A DNA stretch of 61,905 nt from Pseudomonadales bacterium (lineage in GTDB: Bacteria; Pseudomonadota; Gammaproteobacteria; Pseudomonadales; Azotimanducaceae). The stretch spans positions 1 through 61,905 of the forward strand of contig JAJDVW010000011.1 of the NCBI GenBank assembly GCA_022825925.1. The letters are read 5' to 3'. Under the pieces are notes generated by a model. It saw only the letters and a program-made list of their open reading frames with translations. It was not told the origin of the DNA and did no database searches. Numbering within the stretch: the stretch's first letter is position 1; every line of letters begins with the position of its first letter. The position numbers and the translations under genes were made by a program. Shown here piece after piece: positions 10,273 through 18,712 of the stretch.

Positions 10273-11559
10273 ATGACCACGGAATTCGCCGGACTGCCGG
10301 TCGCCGAACCCGAAGAGACCGGGTTCTCTCCGAGCCGCCTCGAACGCATCGGGGCGGTCATGGACGCCGCCGCCGAAGCCGGCGAGATCCCGGGGACCGC
10401 CACGGTGATCCTGCGCCACGGCAAGGTGGTGCATCTGCACGCCAGCGGTCGCCTCGACATGGAGCGCGAGGCGCCCATCGGGATGGACAGCCTGTTCCGC
10501 ATGTACTCGCAGACCAAGCCCGTGACGGCGGCCGTCATCATGTCGCTCTTCGAGGACGGAGCGTTCTTCCTGGACGATCCCGTATCGAAATGGCTGCCCG
10601 AGTTCGAGAATCCCCGGGTCGTGACGTACCCGCGCCCGGAGCAGACGGTGCGCGGCGGCATGGCGCTCGGGGCCACGGTACCGGCCTACCGGGAGATCAC
10701 CCTGTTCGACCTGCTGACGATGACGTCCGGCCTCCCCGGCATGAGCCGCACGCCGGCAGCCTACACCGCGCAGATGGCGCCCACCTGGGAGGGCACCGGC
10801 TTTTTCGGCGAAGAAGAGCGGCCCAACGACCCCGAGCTTTCCTACGAGGAGAAGGTGGTCGCGATCGCCGACGCGCCGCTCTTCGCCCAGCCGGGCGAGA
10901 CCTGGAACTACGGATCGGACTTCGACGTGCTGAGCCTCTTCCTGACCCGCCTCACGGGCCAGGACCTCGACACGCTGTTCCGGGAACGCATCTTCGACCC
11001 CCTCGGCATGCACGACAGCAGCTTCTACTGCGCCGAGGAGAACCTCCCCCGGCTCGCGACCGAGTACCGCTGGGACGAGGACGAGAATCTCGCCATCCGC
11101 GAGCGCCCGGAGGACGCCGAGAAGGGCCGCAAGTCGAACCGCGACCTCATGTCCGGCAACGGGATGTTCGGCGGCATGCTCAGCACGCCCGCGGACTATG
11201 CGCGCTTCGCCCAGATGCTGCTGAACGGCGGCGAGCTCGACGGCGCGCGGGTGCTGGGGCGCAAGACCGTGGACTTCATGACCGCGAACCACATCGGTGC
11301 GCGGAACATCGACCTGGCCATGGGCCCGAACTACGGGTTCGGGTTCGGCTACTCGGTGCGCAAGGGTGTCGAAGGCTCCTTCATGCCCGGTTCCGCAGGC
11401 CAGTTCGGCTGGGGCGGCGCCGCCGGCACCTACTTCTTCTGCGACCCCGCGGAGGACCTCGCGGGGCTCTTCTTCACCCAAGTGTTCATGTACCAGTTCC
11501 TGCCGACCGCAGACCTGCCGGAACGCTTCGAGAAACTGACGTACGAGGCGCTCGTTTAA
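10273..11559 (+). CDS. Serine hydrolase of the beta-lactamase class C / esterase family
   Basis: A 428-residue member of the penicillin-binding-protein-like serine hydrolases. The nucleophile motif SxxK is S-Q-T-K (FRMYSQTKPV, about residue 79). The Tyr motif appears as NYGSD rather than YxN, and WGGAAGT near residue 379 replaces KTG, as in class C-type esterases. No signal peptide is seen, so a cytoplasmic esterase, for example in catabolism, is more likely than a cell-wall enzyme. A TACAAT hexamer 36 bp upstream of the ATG may be a -10 element. It converges with the cupin gene. Confidence 0.85.
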   Translation: MTTEFAGLPVAEPEETGFSPSRLERIGAVMDAAAEAGEIPGTATVILRHGKVVHLHASGRLDMEREAPIGMDSLFRMYSQTKPVTAAVIMSLFEDGAFFLDDPVSKWLPEFENPRVVTYPRPEQTVRGGMALGATVPAYREITLFDLLTMTSGLPGMSRTPAAYTAQMAPTWEGTGFFGEEERPNDPELSYEEKVVAIADAPLFAQPGETWNYGSDFDVLSLFLTRLTGQDLDTLFRERIFDPLGMHDSSFYCAEENLPRLATEYRWDEDENLAIRERPEDAEKGRKSNRDLMSGNGMFGGMLSTPADYARFAQMLLNGGELDGARVLGRKTVDFMTANHIGARNIDLAMGPNYGFGFGYSVRKGVEGSFMPGSAGQFGWGGAAGTYFFCDPAEDLAGLFFTQVFMYQFLPTADLPERFEKLTYEALV

Positions 11560-11570
11560 CGCTTTTATCG

Positions 11571-12245
11571 CTACCCGAAGTCCAGCTCGGCCTGCACGAG
11601 CGCCGTGTCGCCGATCTTCTCGGGCCGCTTCCAGCCGGGACGCGCTTCGTTCGCGCGGTCGATGAGGTTCTGGACCGCGTCCAGCGAGCGCTCGTCGAAC
11701 TTCATGCCGGGCGCCTCGGAGTCGCCGCCACCGGCGCGGAACTCGAGCAGCTCCACCCCGGCCGGCCCCGCCGTGTACTTGTAGGGCATGCCGTTCGGGA
11801 CGAAGAACCCCGAACCCGGCCCGAGATGCCGCCGGCCCACGATGATCTCCCCTGCGATCACGTAGTACAGGCAGTCCCCGAAGCGCGGATGGCTGTGCCG
11901 GAACAGCGGGAAGTCGGCGCCGAACCAGACGTGCGCGAGACTCATGCCGTTGGGACCCGGCTGCGAGAAGAGCATGGTGGTCGACACCCCGGGGCCGATG
12001 GCCTTCAGCATGTCCACGAGCTTGTCGCGCGCGGGGCCCTCGCCGAACTTCTCCGCCAGCGCGCTGAAGTCGAACCCTTCGGCGACCTGCTCCGCAAGGG
12101 CCTGGTCGAGCTCGTAGGCCTGGCCCATCTCCGGGTTCTCCCAGATGGCGAACGGGCCGCGCTCGGACTCGCGGACCTTCACGCCCCTGCCGGCGATCTC
12201 TTCCTGGACACCCGCCTCTTCGCGCAGATCCACCGCTTCCGCCAT
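11571..12245 (-). CDS. Cupin-domain protein
   Basis: A 224-residue protein with a single cupin in its C-terminal half: FRHSHPRFGDCLYYVIAGEI carries the metal-binding His pair, and LGPGSGFFVPNGMPYKYTAG is the second cupin motif with no second-motif His in the usual place. The N-terminal ~90 residues are unassigned. The ATG at 12245 follows GAGGGGAG. It could be a small-molecule binding or isomerase/dioxygenase protein; nothing narrows it. Its stop lies 12 bp from the convergent serine hydrolase stop. Confidence 0.7.
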   Translation of the reverse strand: MAEAVDLREEAGVQEEIAGRGVKVRESERGPFAIWENPEMGQAYELDQALAEQVAEGFDFSALAEKFGEGPARDKLVDMLKAIGPGVSTTMLFSQPGPNGMSLAHVWFGADFPLFRHSHPRFGDCLYYVIAGEIIVGRRHLGPGSGFFVPNGMPYKYTAGPAGVELLEFRAGGGDSEAPGMKFDERSLDAVQNLIDRANEARPGWKRPEKIGDTALVQAELDFG

Positions 12246-12324
12246 GACACGCTCCCCTCGTCGTCGAGTTGGCGTAGCGTAGTCCCGCGCCGACGCGGGG
12301 GCAAGCGGGCGCCGGCCGGCGCGG

Positions 12325-13101
12325 TCAGCCCGGCCAGTCGAGGTCGACGATGACCGGCGCGTGATCGGACGCGGTCAGGCCTTCCTTCTTCTTGCGGAAG
12401 TCGCGGTCTATCTCGGCGTGCGTCACCCGGTCGAGCACGGGGCGCGTGCCGAGCAGGAAGTCGATGCGCAACCCCTGGCCGCGATGGAAGGCGCCGCCCC
12501 GGTAGTCCCACCAGGAGAACGCCCGCGACTCAGGATGGACCTCCCGGTACAGGTCGTGCAACCCCAGTCCGAGCAGCGCCTCCAAGCGCTGCCGCTCCTC
12601 GACGGTGTGGAAGATGCGGCCGTCGCCCTGCTCGCCCCGCCACGTGTCGAGCGCCGCCGGCACGACGTTGAAGTCGCCGCACAGCACCGCGGGCACCCCC
12701 GCCCCGGGCGACCAGGCGGCCGCCAGGTCGTCGTACCAGGCGAGCTTCGCCGGAAAGTCCTCGTGAGTGAGTTCCTTGCCGTTGGGGCAGTAGACCGTGG
12801 TGAACGTCAGCCCCCGGATCCGCGCCCCGACGAGGCGCGCCCCGAACCCCTCTTGGCCGGGCAGGCCGCGCTCGATGGACTCCGCCGGGTGCCGGGTCAG
12901 GATCGCGACGCCGTTCCAGCCCTTCTGGCCGTGACAGACGGCCTCGTAGCCGAGGTCCTCGAACGCCGCGCCGGGGAACTCGTCGTCGCCGACCTTGAGC
13001 TCCTGGAGCCCGACGACATCGGGCTGTCTGGCCTCCAGCCAGATGCGCACGAAGTCGAGGCGCGCGCGCAGGCCGTTGACGTTCCAGGTGGCGATGCGCA
13101 T
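12325..13101 (-). CDS. xthA: Exodeoxyribonuclease III
   Basis: A 258-residue AP endonuclease/3'-5' exonuclease of the exonuclease III family, acting in base-excision repair. The fold runs from ATWNVNGLRARL (Asn metal ligand) through GLQELK (Glu metal ligand), VYCPNGKE, GDFNVVPAALD (Asp/Asn catalytic pair), WWDYRGGAF and RIDFLLG to the terminal SDHAPVIVDLDW with the catalytic Asp-His. All active-site motifs are present and length is normal. A palindromic element lies 20 bp upstream of its start. Confidence 0.95.
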   Translation of the reverse strand: MRIATWNVNGLRARLDFVRIWLEARQPDVVGLQELKVGDDEFPGAAFEDLGYEAVCHGQKGWNGVAILTRHPAESIERGLPGQEGFGARLVGARIRGLTFTTVYCPNGKELTHEDFPAKLAWYDDLAAAWSPGAGVPAVLCGDFNVVPAALDTWRGEQGDGRIFHTVEERQRLEALLGLGLHDLYREVHPESRAFSWWDYRGGAFHRGQGLRIDFLLGTRPVLDRVTHAEIDRDFRKKKEGLTASDHAPVIVDLDWPG

Positions 13102-13120
13102 GGGTCGGGTACTGCGGACG

Positions 13121-13436
13121 GCGCTAGTGTCGTGTCACGCGTGTTCTGTCGCTTCAGGGTTCGCCCTGCGTGTCAATGCAAGGCGTGGTCCGCGTGGTCC
13201 GCAGGGAATATCGAGCATGTTGGCAAGGACCACAACGCGGTCTGCTTGCGAGGGGAGTACCCCTGCGCGGGCCGCCCCCTCGCATGAAGATGCCGCCTGT
13301 GGCGGTGTTGCGCCCCTTCGCAATATGCCCGATGTTCCCTGCGGGGAACGCGCCACCGCCACGCTTGCGTGGCGCGGCCACTAGACCCCGTGGGACGCGC
13401 TGAAGCGGCAGAACACGCGTGACACGACACTAGCGC
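13121..13436. mobile_element. 316-bp MITE-like element with nested inverted repeats
   Basis: Arms 13121-13157 and 13400-13436 are inverted repeats of 37 bp with one mismatch (the outer 28 are perfect, around TGTCGTGTCACGCGTGTTCT). A second inverted pair of 24 bp with three mismatches sits inside at 13199-13222 and 13321-13344, and small hairpins fill the centre, so the whole segment can fold on itself. CTAG occurs at both outer ends (13124-13127, 13430-13433), which could be a target duplication. There is no coding capacity for a transposase; it would need one in trans. Confidence 0.7.
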
Positions 13437-13810
13437 AACCCGGCCTGCGTCATGTACTGCTCGTTCGCGAGCTCGAGGTAGCTCTCGATGTGCTCCAACT
13501 GCTCCGGCTCGAGGACCTCGCCGAGGTCCTTCAGCGTCCGGCTGGCCAGGCGCCGCAGGTCACGCGCCACGCGCGTCGGAATGTCGCCGCCCTGCCGCGA
13601 CACCCGCCGCGTCGCGCCGTTGCGCGCCTGGTGATAGTCCCGCAGCACTTCCCGGAAGGCGTCGTACTGTGCGGGAGTCACCGCCGCCAGCTCGAGTTGC
13701 AGGCGCATGCGTTCCTCGTAGCTCCTTTCGGCGGTCGCGGCGACCTCGGCGGCCCAGCCGACCTGGGCGACCCCGAGGGCGATCGCCAGCATCCAACACC
13801 AAAGCTTCAT
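13430..13810 (-). CDS. Small periplasmic CpxP/Spy-like helical protein
   Basis: A 126-residue protein with a clear signal peptide (MKLWCWMLAIALGVAQVGWA, cleavage after AEV/AA region). The mature part is highly helical and charged (MRLQLELAAVTPAQYDAFREV ... LEPEQLEHIESYLEL), recalling LTxxQ-type periplasmic proteins, though without exact motif copies. The upstream in-frame extension to 13951 is rejected because it runs through a poly-G tract and removes the signal from the N-terminus. Its stop codon TAG is supplied by the end of the adjacent palindromic element, so the C-terminus may have been altered by that insertion. Confidence 0.65.
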   Translation of the reverse strand: MKLWCWMLAIALGVAQVGWAAEVAATAERSYEERMRLQLELAAVTPAQYDAFREVLRDYHQARNGATRRVSRQGGDIPTRVARDLRRLASRTLKDLGEVLEPEQLEHIESYLELANEQYMTQAGLR

Positions 13811-13913
13811 TGACCGAACCCGGGCCGTGCCCCGTAACCGCGAGCGATCATGATAACCGAGCGGTACACGACGAAACACTTCCCGCCTCGCCCCCCACGC
13901 CTCGCCCCGCAAA

Positions 13914-13958
13914 CCCTCCTCCCCCCCACCCCCCTCCCCCCACCCCCCCACCCCCCAA
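13914..13958. other. G-quadruplex-prone homopurine tract
   Basis: The plus strand has five or more runs of six to seven C separated by single A or T; the minus strand is therefore a near-continuous series of G runs with one-base loops, a textbook G-quadruplex motif. It lies about 105 bp upstream of the CpxP-like gene start and about 115 bp upstream of the protease gene on the other strand. Confidence 0.75.
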
Positions 13959-14074
13959 CCGAACGCCGGCTGAATTCGTACGGTTGTCGTGGTCGATGTC
14001 GCGCTTCACCAGGCGACATCGGCCATTGGCCCCATCGTCTACGGCGGTATGATGGGTTCGACCCGGAGGGACCC

Positions 14075-14463
14075 ATGGGACTGACCCCGACGAAGATCGA
14101 ATTGCGGAACCCGCGTCGGCCGGACCTGCCCGCGGTGGAGATGGACGCGCTCGCCGACACCGGCCGCGACCTCATGTGCAATCCGCCGCGCGTGCAACGG
14201 CAACTCGGGCTCGAGGCAGCGGAAATCCGGACCATCGTCCTGGTCGACGGCACCCGGCGATCCGTGCCCTACGTCGGCCCCCTGCAACTGCGCTTCGCCA
14301 ACCGGACCGGCTTCGGCGGCGCCCTCGTCATGGGGGACCAACCCCTGCTCGGCGCCATCGCCATGCAGGACATGATCTCGTGGTGATTCCACGCGCGCGA
14401 ACGGTCGTGGTGAATCCCGCGAGTCCGGACGTCGCGACCGTGAGCGCGCGGCGGGCGGCCTGA
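14075..14463 (+). pseudogene. Clan AA retropepsin-like aspartic protease with a frameshift
   Basis: From ATG 14075 (CGGAGG upstream) 103 codons encode a retropepsin-like protein: LPAVEMDALADTGRDLMCNP holds the DTG active site, and QPLLGAIAMQDM the second conserved segment. This frame stops at 14386. The expected family ending (MDLVV ... NPxSP) is present in another frame just after 14374: LVVIPRARTVVVNPASPDV, ending at 14463. Restoring one G between 14374 and 14375 would rejoin the two. The frame therefore looks broken by a single-base deletion, or the base is a sequencing error. Loss of the last ~27 residues may or may not abolish activity. Confidence 0.65.
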
Positions 14464-14478
14464 CCATGACACGAGCCG

Positions 14479-14751
14479 TTGCCCATGCGTGACCGTACGT
14501 TCGCCCGGGTCAAGGATCTCGCCGTGACGGCCGGCGCGGTGGTGACGGTGCTGGCGGGACTCATTGCCGCGCTCGACTACATGCTCGAGTCGAAGCTCGA
14601 CGCGAAGCTCGAACCCGTGAAGAGCGAACTCGCGTCGATCCGGGAGGACCTGCGGAAGATGGACGAGCGGTACGAACGGCGTCTCAGCCGGCTGGAGGGC
14701 CTGCACCTGGCCCCGACGTCACCCGACACCCTAGCGGAAAGAGACGCCTGA
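14479..14751 (+). CDS. Small membrane protein with coiled-coil tail
   Basis: A 90-residue protein: a hydrophobic helix at about residues 14-34 (LAVTAGAVVTVLAGLIAALDYML) shown here only by its position, then a charged heptad-like region (residues 35-75, SKLDAKLEPVKSELASIRED). It begins with TTG at 14479 or ATG at 14485. Single-span coiled-coil proteins of this size have no set function. It may be translated after the protease gene, whose repaired frame ends 15 bp upstream. Confidence 0.5.
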   Translation: MPMRDRTFARVKDLAVTAGAVVTVLAGLIAALDYMLESKLDAKLEPVKSELASIREDLRKMDERYERRLSRLEGLHLAPTSPDTLAERDA

Positions 14752-14777
14752 TACGCGGGAAGCCGGCAGCCACTCGG

Positions 14778-14921
14778 CTACCGGTAGACAGACGCTTTAC
14801 TCCGCGCGGCTCCCGTTGCCGAGCAGTCCGTGGCTTCCTGGGTCATGTTGGTCGCGCGGGCCGCCAGGCGGCGCACGTCGCGCCCGGACATGGGATTCAC
14901 GCAGATGGCGGTCGCGGACAC
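14778..14921 (-). pseudogene. Fragment resembling the start of an AcoX/NAD-kinase-family protein
   Basis: Eleven bases after the S9 peptidase stop a GTG (14921) opens a 47-codon frame with AICVNPMSGRDVRRLAARAT, which matches the nucleotide-binding start of the ATP-NAD kinase/AcoX family (NPxSGRDxRRL). After about 30 residues the similarity ends and the frame stops at 14780. The rest of a ~350-residue protein is absent, so I treat it as a relic. Family assignment is from memory of the motif and would need a search. Confidence 0.5.
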
Positions 14922-14932
14922 GCGGCCGCTCG

Positions 14933-16870
14933 TCAGTCGAGCAGGTAGCGCGTCAGGAACAGCGCCGTGGCTGCCAGCTGATAGTCGCGGTTCAGTTTCT
15001 TGCGGAAGCCGTGGCCCTCGTCCCGCGCCAGCACGTACCAGACGGGCACGTTCCGCGCGCGGAGCGCCGCCACGATCTGCGCGCTCTCGCCGGCGGGGAC
15101 GCGGGGATCGTTGAGCCCCTGGGAGATGAGCATCGGCCGGGTCATGCGGTCGACGTGGTTGAGGGGCGAGATGCGCTCCAGGAACGCGCGCATCTCCGGG
15201 TCGCGCTCGTCGCCGTACTCCGCCCTGCGCAGGTCGCGCCGATACCCCTGCGTGTTGGTGAGGAACGTGACGAAGTTGCTGATGCCCACGCGCTCGACGC
15301 CGGCCTTGAGGCGGTCCCCGAAGTGCACCATCGAGGCGAGCACCATGTAGCCTCCGTAGGAGCCTCCGCTGACCGCCACGCGCTCCCCGTCGAGATCGGG
15401 ACGTGCGTCGATCCAGTCCAGCAGCGCCCCGATGTCCCGGACGCTGTCCTCCCGCAGGATGCCGTTGTCGAGCGACAGCCACGTGCGGCCGTAGCCGGCG
15501 GAGCCGCGGACGTTCGGGGCCACCACCGCGAGTCCGAGCTCGTTGACGAAGAACTGCGTCGAGTACGAGAAGGCGGGGCGGAACTGGGCCTCCGGGCCCC
15601 CGTGGATGCTGACGAGGACCGGGTGCGGGCCCGGACGCCGCGGCCGGTACACGAACGCCGGAATGCGCCGGCCGTCGAAGCTCGGGTAGTCGACCAGCTC
15701 CGGGGCGACCAGGTCGCCGGCGTCGAGACCCCCGAGTTCGCTCTGGGTCCACCGCGTCAGGCTCCCGGTCGCGAGATCGACGCTGTACACGTCCGCGGGC
15801 GCCGCGGCGTGGTTCACCACGAATCCAAGGGCGTCGCCCGCCGCGCTGAAGCCCAGCGCATGGACGATGCCTTCCGGCAGCGCCGGCAACGACACGGGTT
15901 CGAGGTCCGGGAGCGCGAACACCCGCGGTCGCCCCATGCCGCCTTCGTTGACCGTGAAGGCCAGCCACTCCCGGTTCCGGGAAACCGTGAACTCCTCCAC
16001 GTTCCACCGGATGTCCGCGGTCAACGCCTCGACGCGGCCGGTCGCGAGATCCAGCCGGTGCAGTCCGACGAACTCCCCGCCCAGGTCCGAGGTGAACAGG
16101 ACGCGCTCCCCACCGCTTTCGTAACGCGCCTCCACGATCGAGGCACGGCCGATGCGCTGGAGGAGCCGGCGCGACGTTCCCGACGTGAGGTCCACCTCGT
16201 GCAGGTACGACTCGTCGATGGACACGAACTGCCGCACGAGCATGCGCGTCTCGTCCGGCGACCAGTCCACCGCCGTCCAGCCGACGCCCCGCCCTTCGAG
16301 CGCCACCGAGACGCCCCCTTCGACGCCGGCCCCCATCTCCCGCACGTGGATGTCCCAGTCGACCCCGTTCCGCTCGGTGCTCGTGTAGGCGAAGCGGCGG
16401 CCGCTCGCCGCCCAGGCGATGTCGGAGTAGCGCGAGCGGCCGTCGGTCAGGAGCGTCGACTCGCCGGTGACGAGGTCCAGCCAGAAGAACTGGAAGAACT
16501 CCGAGCCGCCGACGTCCTTGACGTAGAGGAACCCCTCGGCGTCCGGGTCCGGGCTGACTGCGGCGGCGGCCACCGGTTCCTCGAAGAACGTGACCTGATG
16601 GCGCATGCCGAGCGGCTCGTCGACGCGATGCAGTTGCGCGGTGTTGCCGAAACGCGTGCTGATCAGGATGCCTTCCCCGAGCCAACCGAGAAACACCGCC
16701 GAGCGCGTGTTCTGGTAGGCCTCGAGCCGGGTGACGAGTGGGCCCGGGAGCGGGGGTACGCCTTCGATGACGAGCTCTCCGAGGACGTCCCGGGGCGGCG
16801 CCGTCGGGCCCGCGCACGCCGCCGCCCAGAGCAGCCCGGCGACGGCGAAGGTCTTCGTGCGAGCGGTCAC
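14933..16870 (-). CDS. S9-family prolyl oligopeptidase-like peptidase, probable lipoprotein
   Basis: A 645-residue S9 peptidase. Residues 1-20 (TKTFAVAGLLWAAACAG) look like a lipoprotein signal with a Cys after AAA. Residues 60-370 form a beta-propeller of repeated strands; residues 390-645 form the alpha/beta-hydrolase catalytic domain with the nucleophile in SGGSYGGYM, Asp in SQGLNDPRVP and His in DEGHGFRKK. The GTG start at 16870 was chosen for the signal peptide; the frame is open 165 bp further up but that part overlaps folA. It probably degrades short peptides in the periplasm. Confidence 0.85.
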   Translation of the reverse strand: MTARTKTFAVAGLLWAAACAGPTAPPRDVLGELVIEGVPPLPGPLVTRLEAYQNTRSAVFLGWLGEGILISTRFGNTAQLHRVDEPLGMRHQVTFFEEPVAAAAVSPDPDAEGFLYVKDVGGSEFFQFFWLDLVTGESTLLTDGRSRYSDIAWAASGRRFAYTSTERNGVDWDIHVREMGAGVEGGVSVALEGRGVGWTAVDWSPDETRMLVRQFVSIDESYLHEVDLTSGTSRRLLQRIGRASIVEARYESGGERVLFTSDLGGEFVGLHRLDLATGRVEALTADIRWNVEEFTVSRNREWLAFTVNEGGMGRPRVFALPDLEPVSLPALPEGIVHALGFSAAGDALGFVVNHAAAPADVYSVDLATGSLTRWTQSELGGLDAGDLVAPELVDYPSFDGRRIPAFVYRPRRPGPHPVLVSIHGGPEAQFRPAFSYSTQFFVNELGLAVVAPNVRGSAGYGRTWLSLDNGILREDSVRDIGALLDWIDARPDLDGERVAVSGGSYGGYMVLASMVHFGDRLKAGVERVGISNFVTFLTNTQGYRRDLRRAEYGDERDPEMRAFLERISPLNHVDRMTRPMLISQGLNDPRVPAGESAQIVAALRARNVPVWYVLARDEGHGFRKKLNRDYQLAATALFLTRYLLD

Positions 16871-16898
16871 GGAAGCCGCGCCGGGATGTGCGCGCCCC

Positions 16899-17402
16899 TC
16901 ACGCGACACGGTCCAATACGCGGATGGTGAACGGGTAGGCATGCCGGTCGTCCGCGGGATGGTTCTCGACGGCGACCACCTCGAAGTCGACGAACTCGAC
17001 CGGGGGGAAGAAGGTGTCGCCCTCGAGTTCCGCATCGACCAGGGTCACGTAGAGCCGGTCCGCCCGCGCCAGCGAGAGCGCGTAGATGTGCGCGCCGCCG
17101 GCCACGAAGCACTCGTTGACCCCGTCCGCCGCGCAACGTTCCTCCGCGAGCCGAAACGCCGTGTCCAGGTCCGGCGCGGCCACCACGCCGTCCGCCCGGA
17201 ACCCGGAGCGCGAGACCACGATGTTGGTGCGGCCCGGCAACGGCCGGTCGAGCGTCTCGAAGGTGCGCCGTCCCATGATGACCGGCTTCCCCATGGTGGT
17301 GGACATGAAGAACGTGCGGTCCTTCGGCAGCCGCCAGGGGAGGCCGTCGCCGCGTCCGATGACGCGGTTCCTGGCCATGGCCCAGATCAGCGAGATGCGC
17401 AT
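16899..17402 (-). CDS. folA: Dihydrofolate reductase
   Basis: A 167-residue dihydrofolate reductase, which regenerates tetrahydrofolate used up by thymidylate synthase. ISLIWAMARNRVIG, LPWRLPKD with the active-site Asp, GKPVIMGRRTFE and FVAGGAHIYAL (the NADPH-binding GG) are all present. The ATG at 17402 is the family start; an in-frame codon 72 bp upstream would overlap the halogenase gene. In many gammaproteobacteria folA directly follows thyA; here 20.5 kb separate them. Confidence 0.95.
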   Translation of the reverse strand: MRISLIWAMARNRVIGRGDGLPWRLPKDRTFFMSTTMGKPVIMGRRTFETLDRPLPGRTNIVVSRSGFRADGVVAAPDLDTAFRLAEERCAADGVNECFVAGGAHIYALSLARADRLYVTLVDAELEGDTFFPPVEFVDFEVVAVENHPADDRHAYPFTIRVLDRVA

Positions 17403-17419
17403 GCAGTCCGCGGCCCGCG

Positions 17420-18712
17420 CTAGCAGCCGAGGCCCTGGGACATCTGCGCATAGCTGGTGAGCGGGACCGCGCACATCCGGTGCCAGTCACCCTGGTCGAT
17501 GACCGGCTGGTGCAGCAGCCGGATCATCTCGTCGAACTCGCCAAGGGCGTTGCAGTCCACCGCGGCCGGATCCGCCGCCGAGCGGTACCGCGGCCAGGTC
17601 CGGTCGCGGGCGAAGCGCCAGAACGGGCTGTCGTATCGCGACCCGCGGGAATAGTGCCAGCCGACGAACAGCCCGTAGCGGAGGACGTTCTTGACCAGGA
17701 ACCGGTTCACCGCCGGCGCGTCCCGGTCGAGATGCTCCACGGAACGGCCCAGGCGCGTCTTGAGGACCATCCCGATCTGAATCTGCGCGGACACGATGGC
17801 CGTCGCCTCGAGCGGCTCCATGAACGCCGCCGCGTTGCCGATGCGGGCCACCGCACCGTCGTAGATCCGGCGGTGGACGAAGTTCGGGAACCGGAGGACG
17901 GCCCGCTGCTCGAACTCCGACACGCCATCGGATTGAAGGAACGCATCGAAGTCCGACTCGACTTCGTCGAGGCCGGTCACGTCCCGGTTGAATATGTAGC
18001 CGTAGGACGTGTGCACCGCGAGCGGAATGACGAATATCCAGCCGTGGGGGCGCGCCACCGCGCGGGTGTAGGTGTGTTGCAGGACCGGGCCCACCGCTTC
18101 CTCGACGATCGCGGGGCAGCGGCGGATGACGGCCGTGTTGGTGGGGATGAAGGAGATGTCGACGTGCTCGTCGGCATCCAGCTCCCGGGGAAACCCCCGG
18201 GCGTCGAACACCAGATCGTAGCGTTCCGGCGCGCGGCCCTCGAACTCCACCCGCGCGCCGCCGTCCACCCTGGCGATGTCGAGCACCTTCGCGTCGATGT
18301 GCCGCGCACGGCTGCTCTCGTGGAGCATGTCCGCCAGCAGGTCGGCGGACAGGTGGTAGGCGTAGGACACCTGCTGCGGGGTGAAGTAGTGCGTGAAGTC
18401 CCGGCCGCGCCGGCCCCACCCCTCGAAGGCGACGCCGTACTTGCGCGTTCCCTTCAGGCGCTGCTGGACGGTTTCGTGCGGCAACCCCGTCAACTGCCGC
18501 ACTTCCTCCACGAGGCTCGGCCAACTGCCCTCGCCCACGCCGATGACGGGGATGCGCGAGTCGTAGATGTGGTGCAGTTCGTGGTCCGCGTCGGGGTGGA
18601 GACGCGTGACGCTGGCGGCCGCGAGGGACCCTGCCGTCCCACGCCCGACCACCGCGATCTTCCGCAGGGACTCGCTGCCCGGCTGTAACATTCCACGCGA
18701 CTCCACCGCCAT
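17420..18712 (-). CDS. Flavin-dependent tryptophan-halogenase-family protein
   Basis: A 430-residue protein of the FADH2-dependent halogenase family. VVGRGTAGSLAAA (residues 21-33) is the GxGxxG FAD site, IPVIGVGEGSWP is the second family motif, and K91 in TRKYGVAF sits where halogenases keep the catalytic Lys. The WxWxIP signature is reduced to GWIFVIPL, a variant that leaves the exact reaction open; a plain FAD monooxygenase is possible. ATG 18712 overlaps the preceding stop by one base. It ends 17 bp before folA. Its place beside a RiPP cluster whose precursor ends in Trp suggests, but does not show, peptide halogenation. Confidence 0.75.
   Translation of the reverse strand: MAVESRGMLQPGSESLRKIAVVGRGTAGSLAAASVTRLHPDADHELHHIYDSRIPVIGVGEGSWPSLVEEVRQLTGLPHETVQQRLKGTRKYGVAFEGWGRRGRDFTHYFTPQQVSYAYHLSADLLADMLHESSRARHIDAKVLDIARVDGGARVEFEGRAPERYDLVFDARGFPRELDADEHVDISFIPTNTAVIRRCPAIVEEAVGPVLQHTYTRAVARPHGWIFVIPLAVHTSYGYIFNRDVTGLDEVESDFDAFLQSDGVSEFEQRAVLRFPNFVHRRIYDGAVARIGNAAAFMEPLEATAIVSAQIQIGMVLKTRLGRSVEHLDRDAPAVNRFLVKNVLRYGLFVGWHYSRGSRYDSPFWRFARDRTWPRYRSAADPAAVDCNALGEFDEMIRLLHQPVIDQGDWHRMCAVPLTSYAQMSQGLGC

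Noticed and set aside
10170..12353. A 727-codon plus-strand frame over the serine hydrolase and cupin genes
   Set aside because: Runs in a different frame of the serine hydrolase gene and antisense to the cupin gene; no domain and extreme Arg/Pro/Gly content.
14778..16817. A 679-codon minus-strand frame over the S9 peptidase
   Set aside because: The parallel frame 14933-16870 holds the catalytic GGSYGGYM and DEGHGF motifs; only the last 47 codons (14778-14921) resemble a real protein and are listed as a relic.
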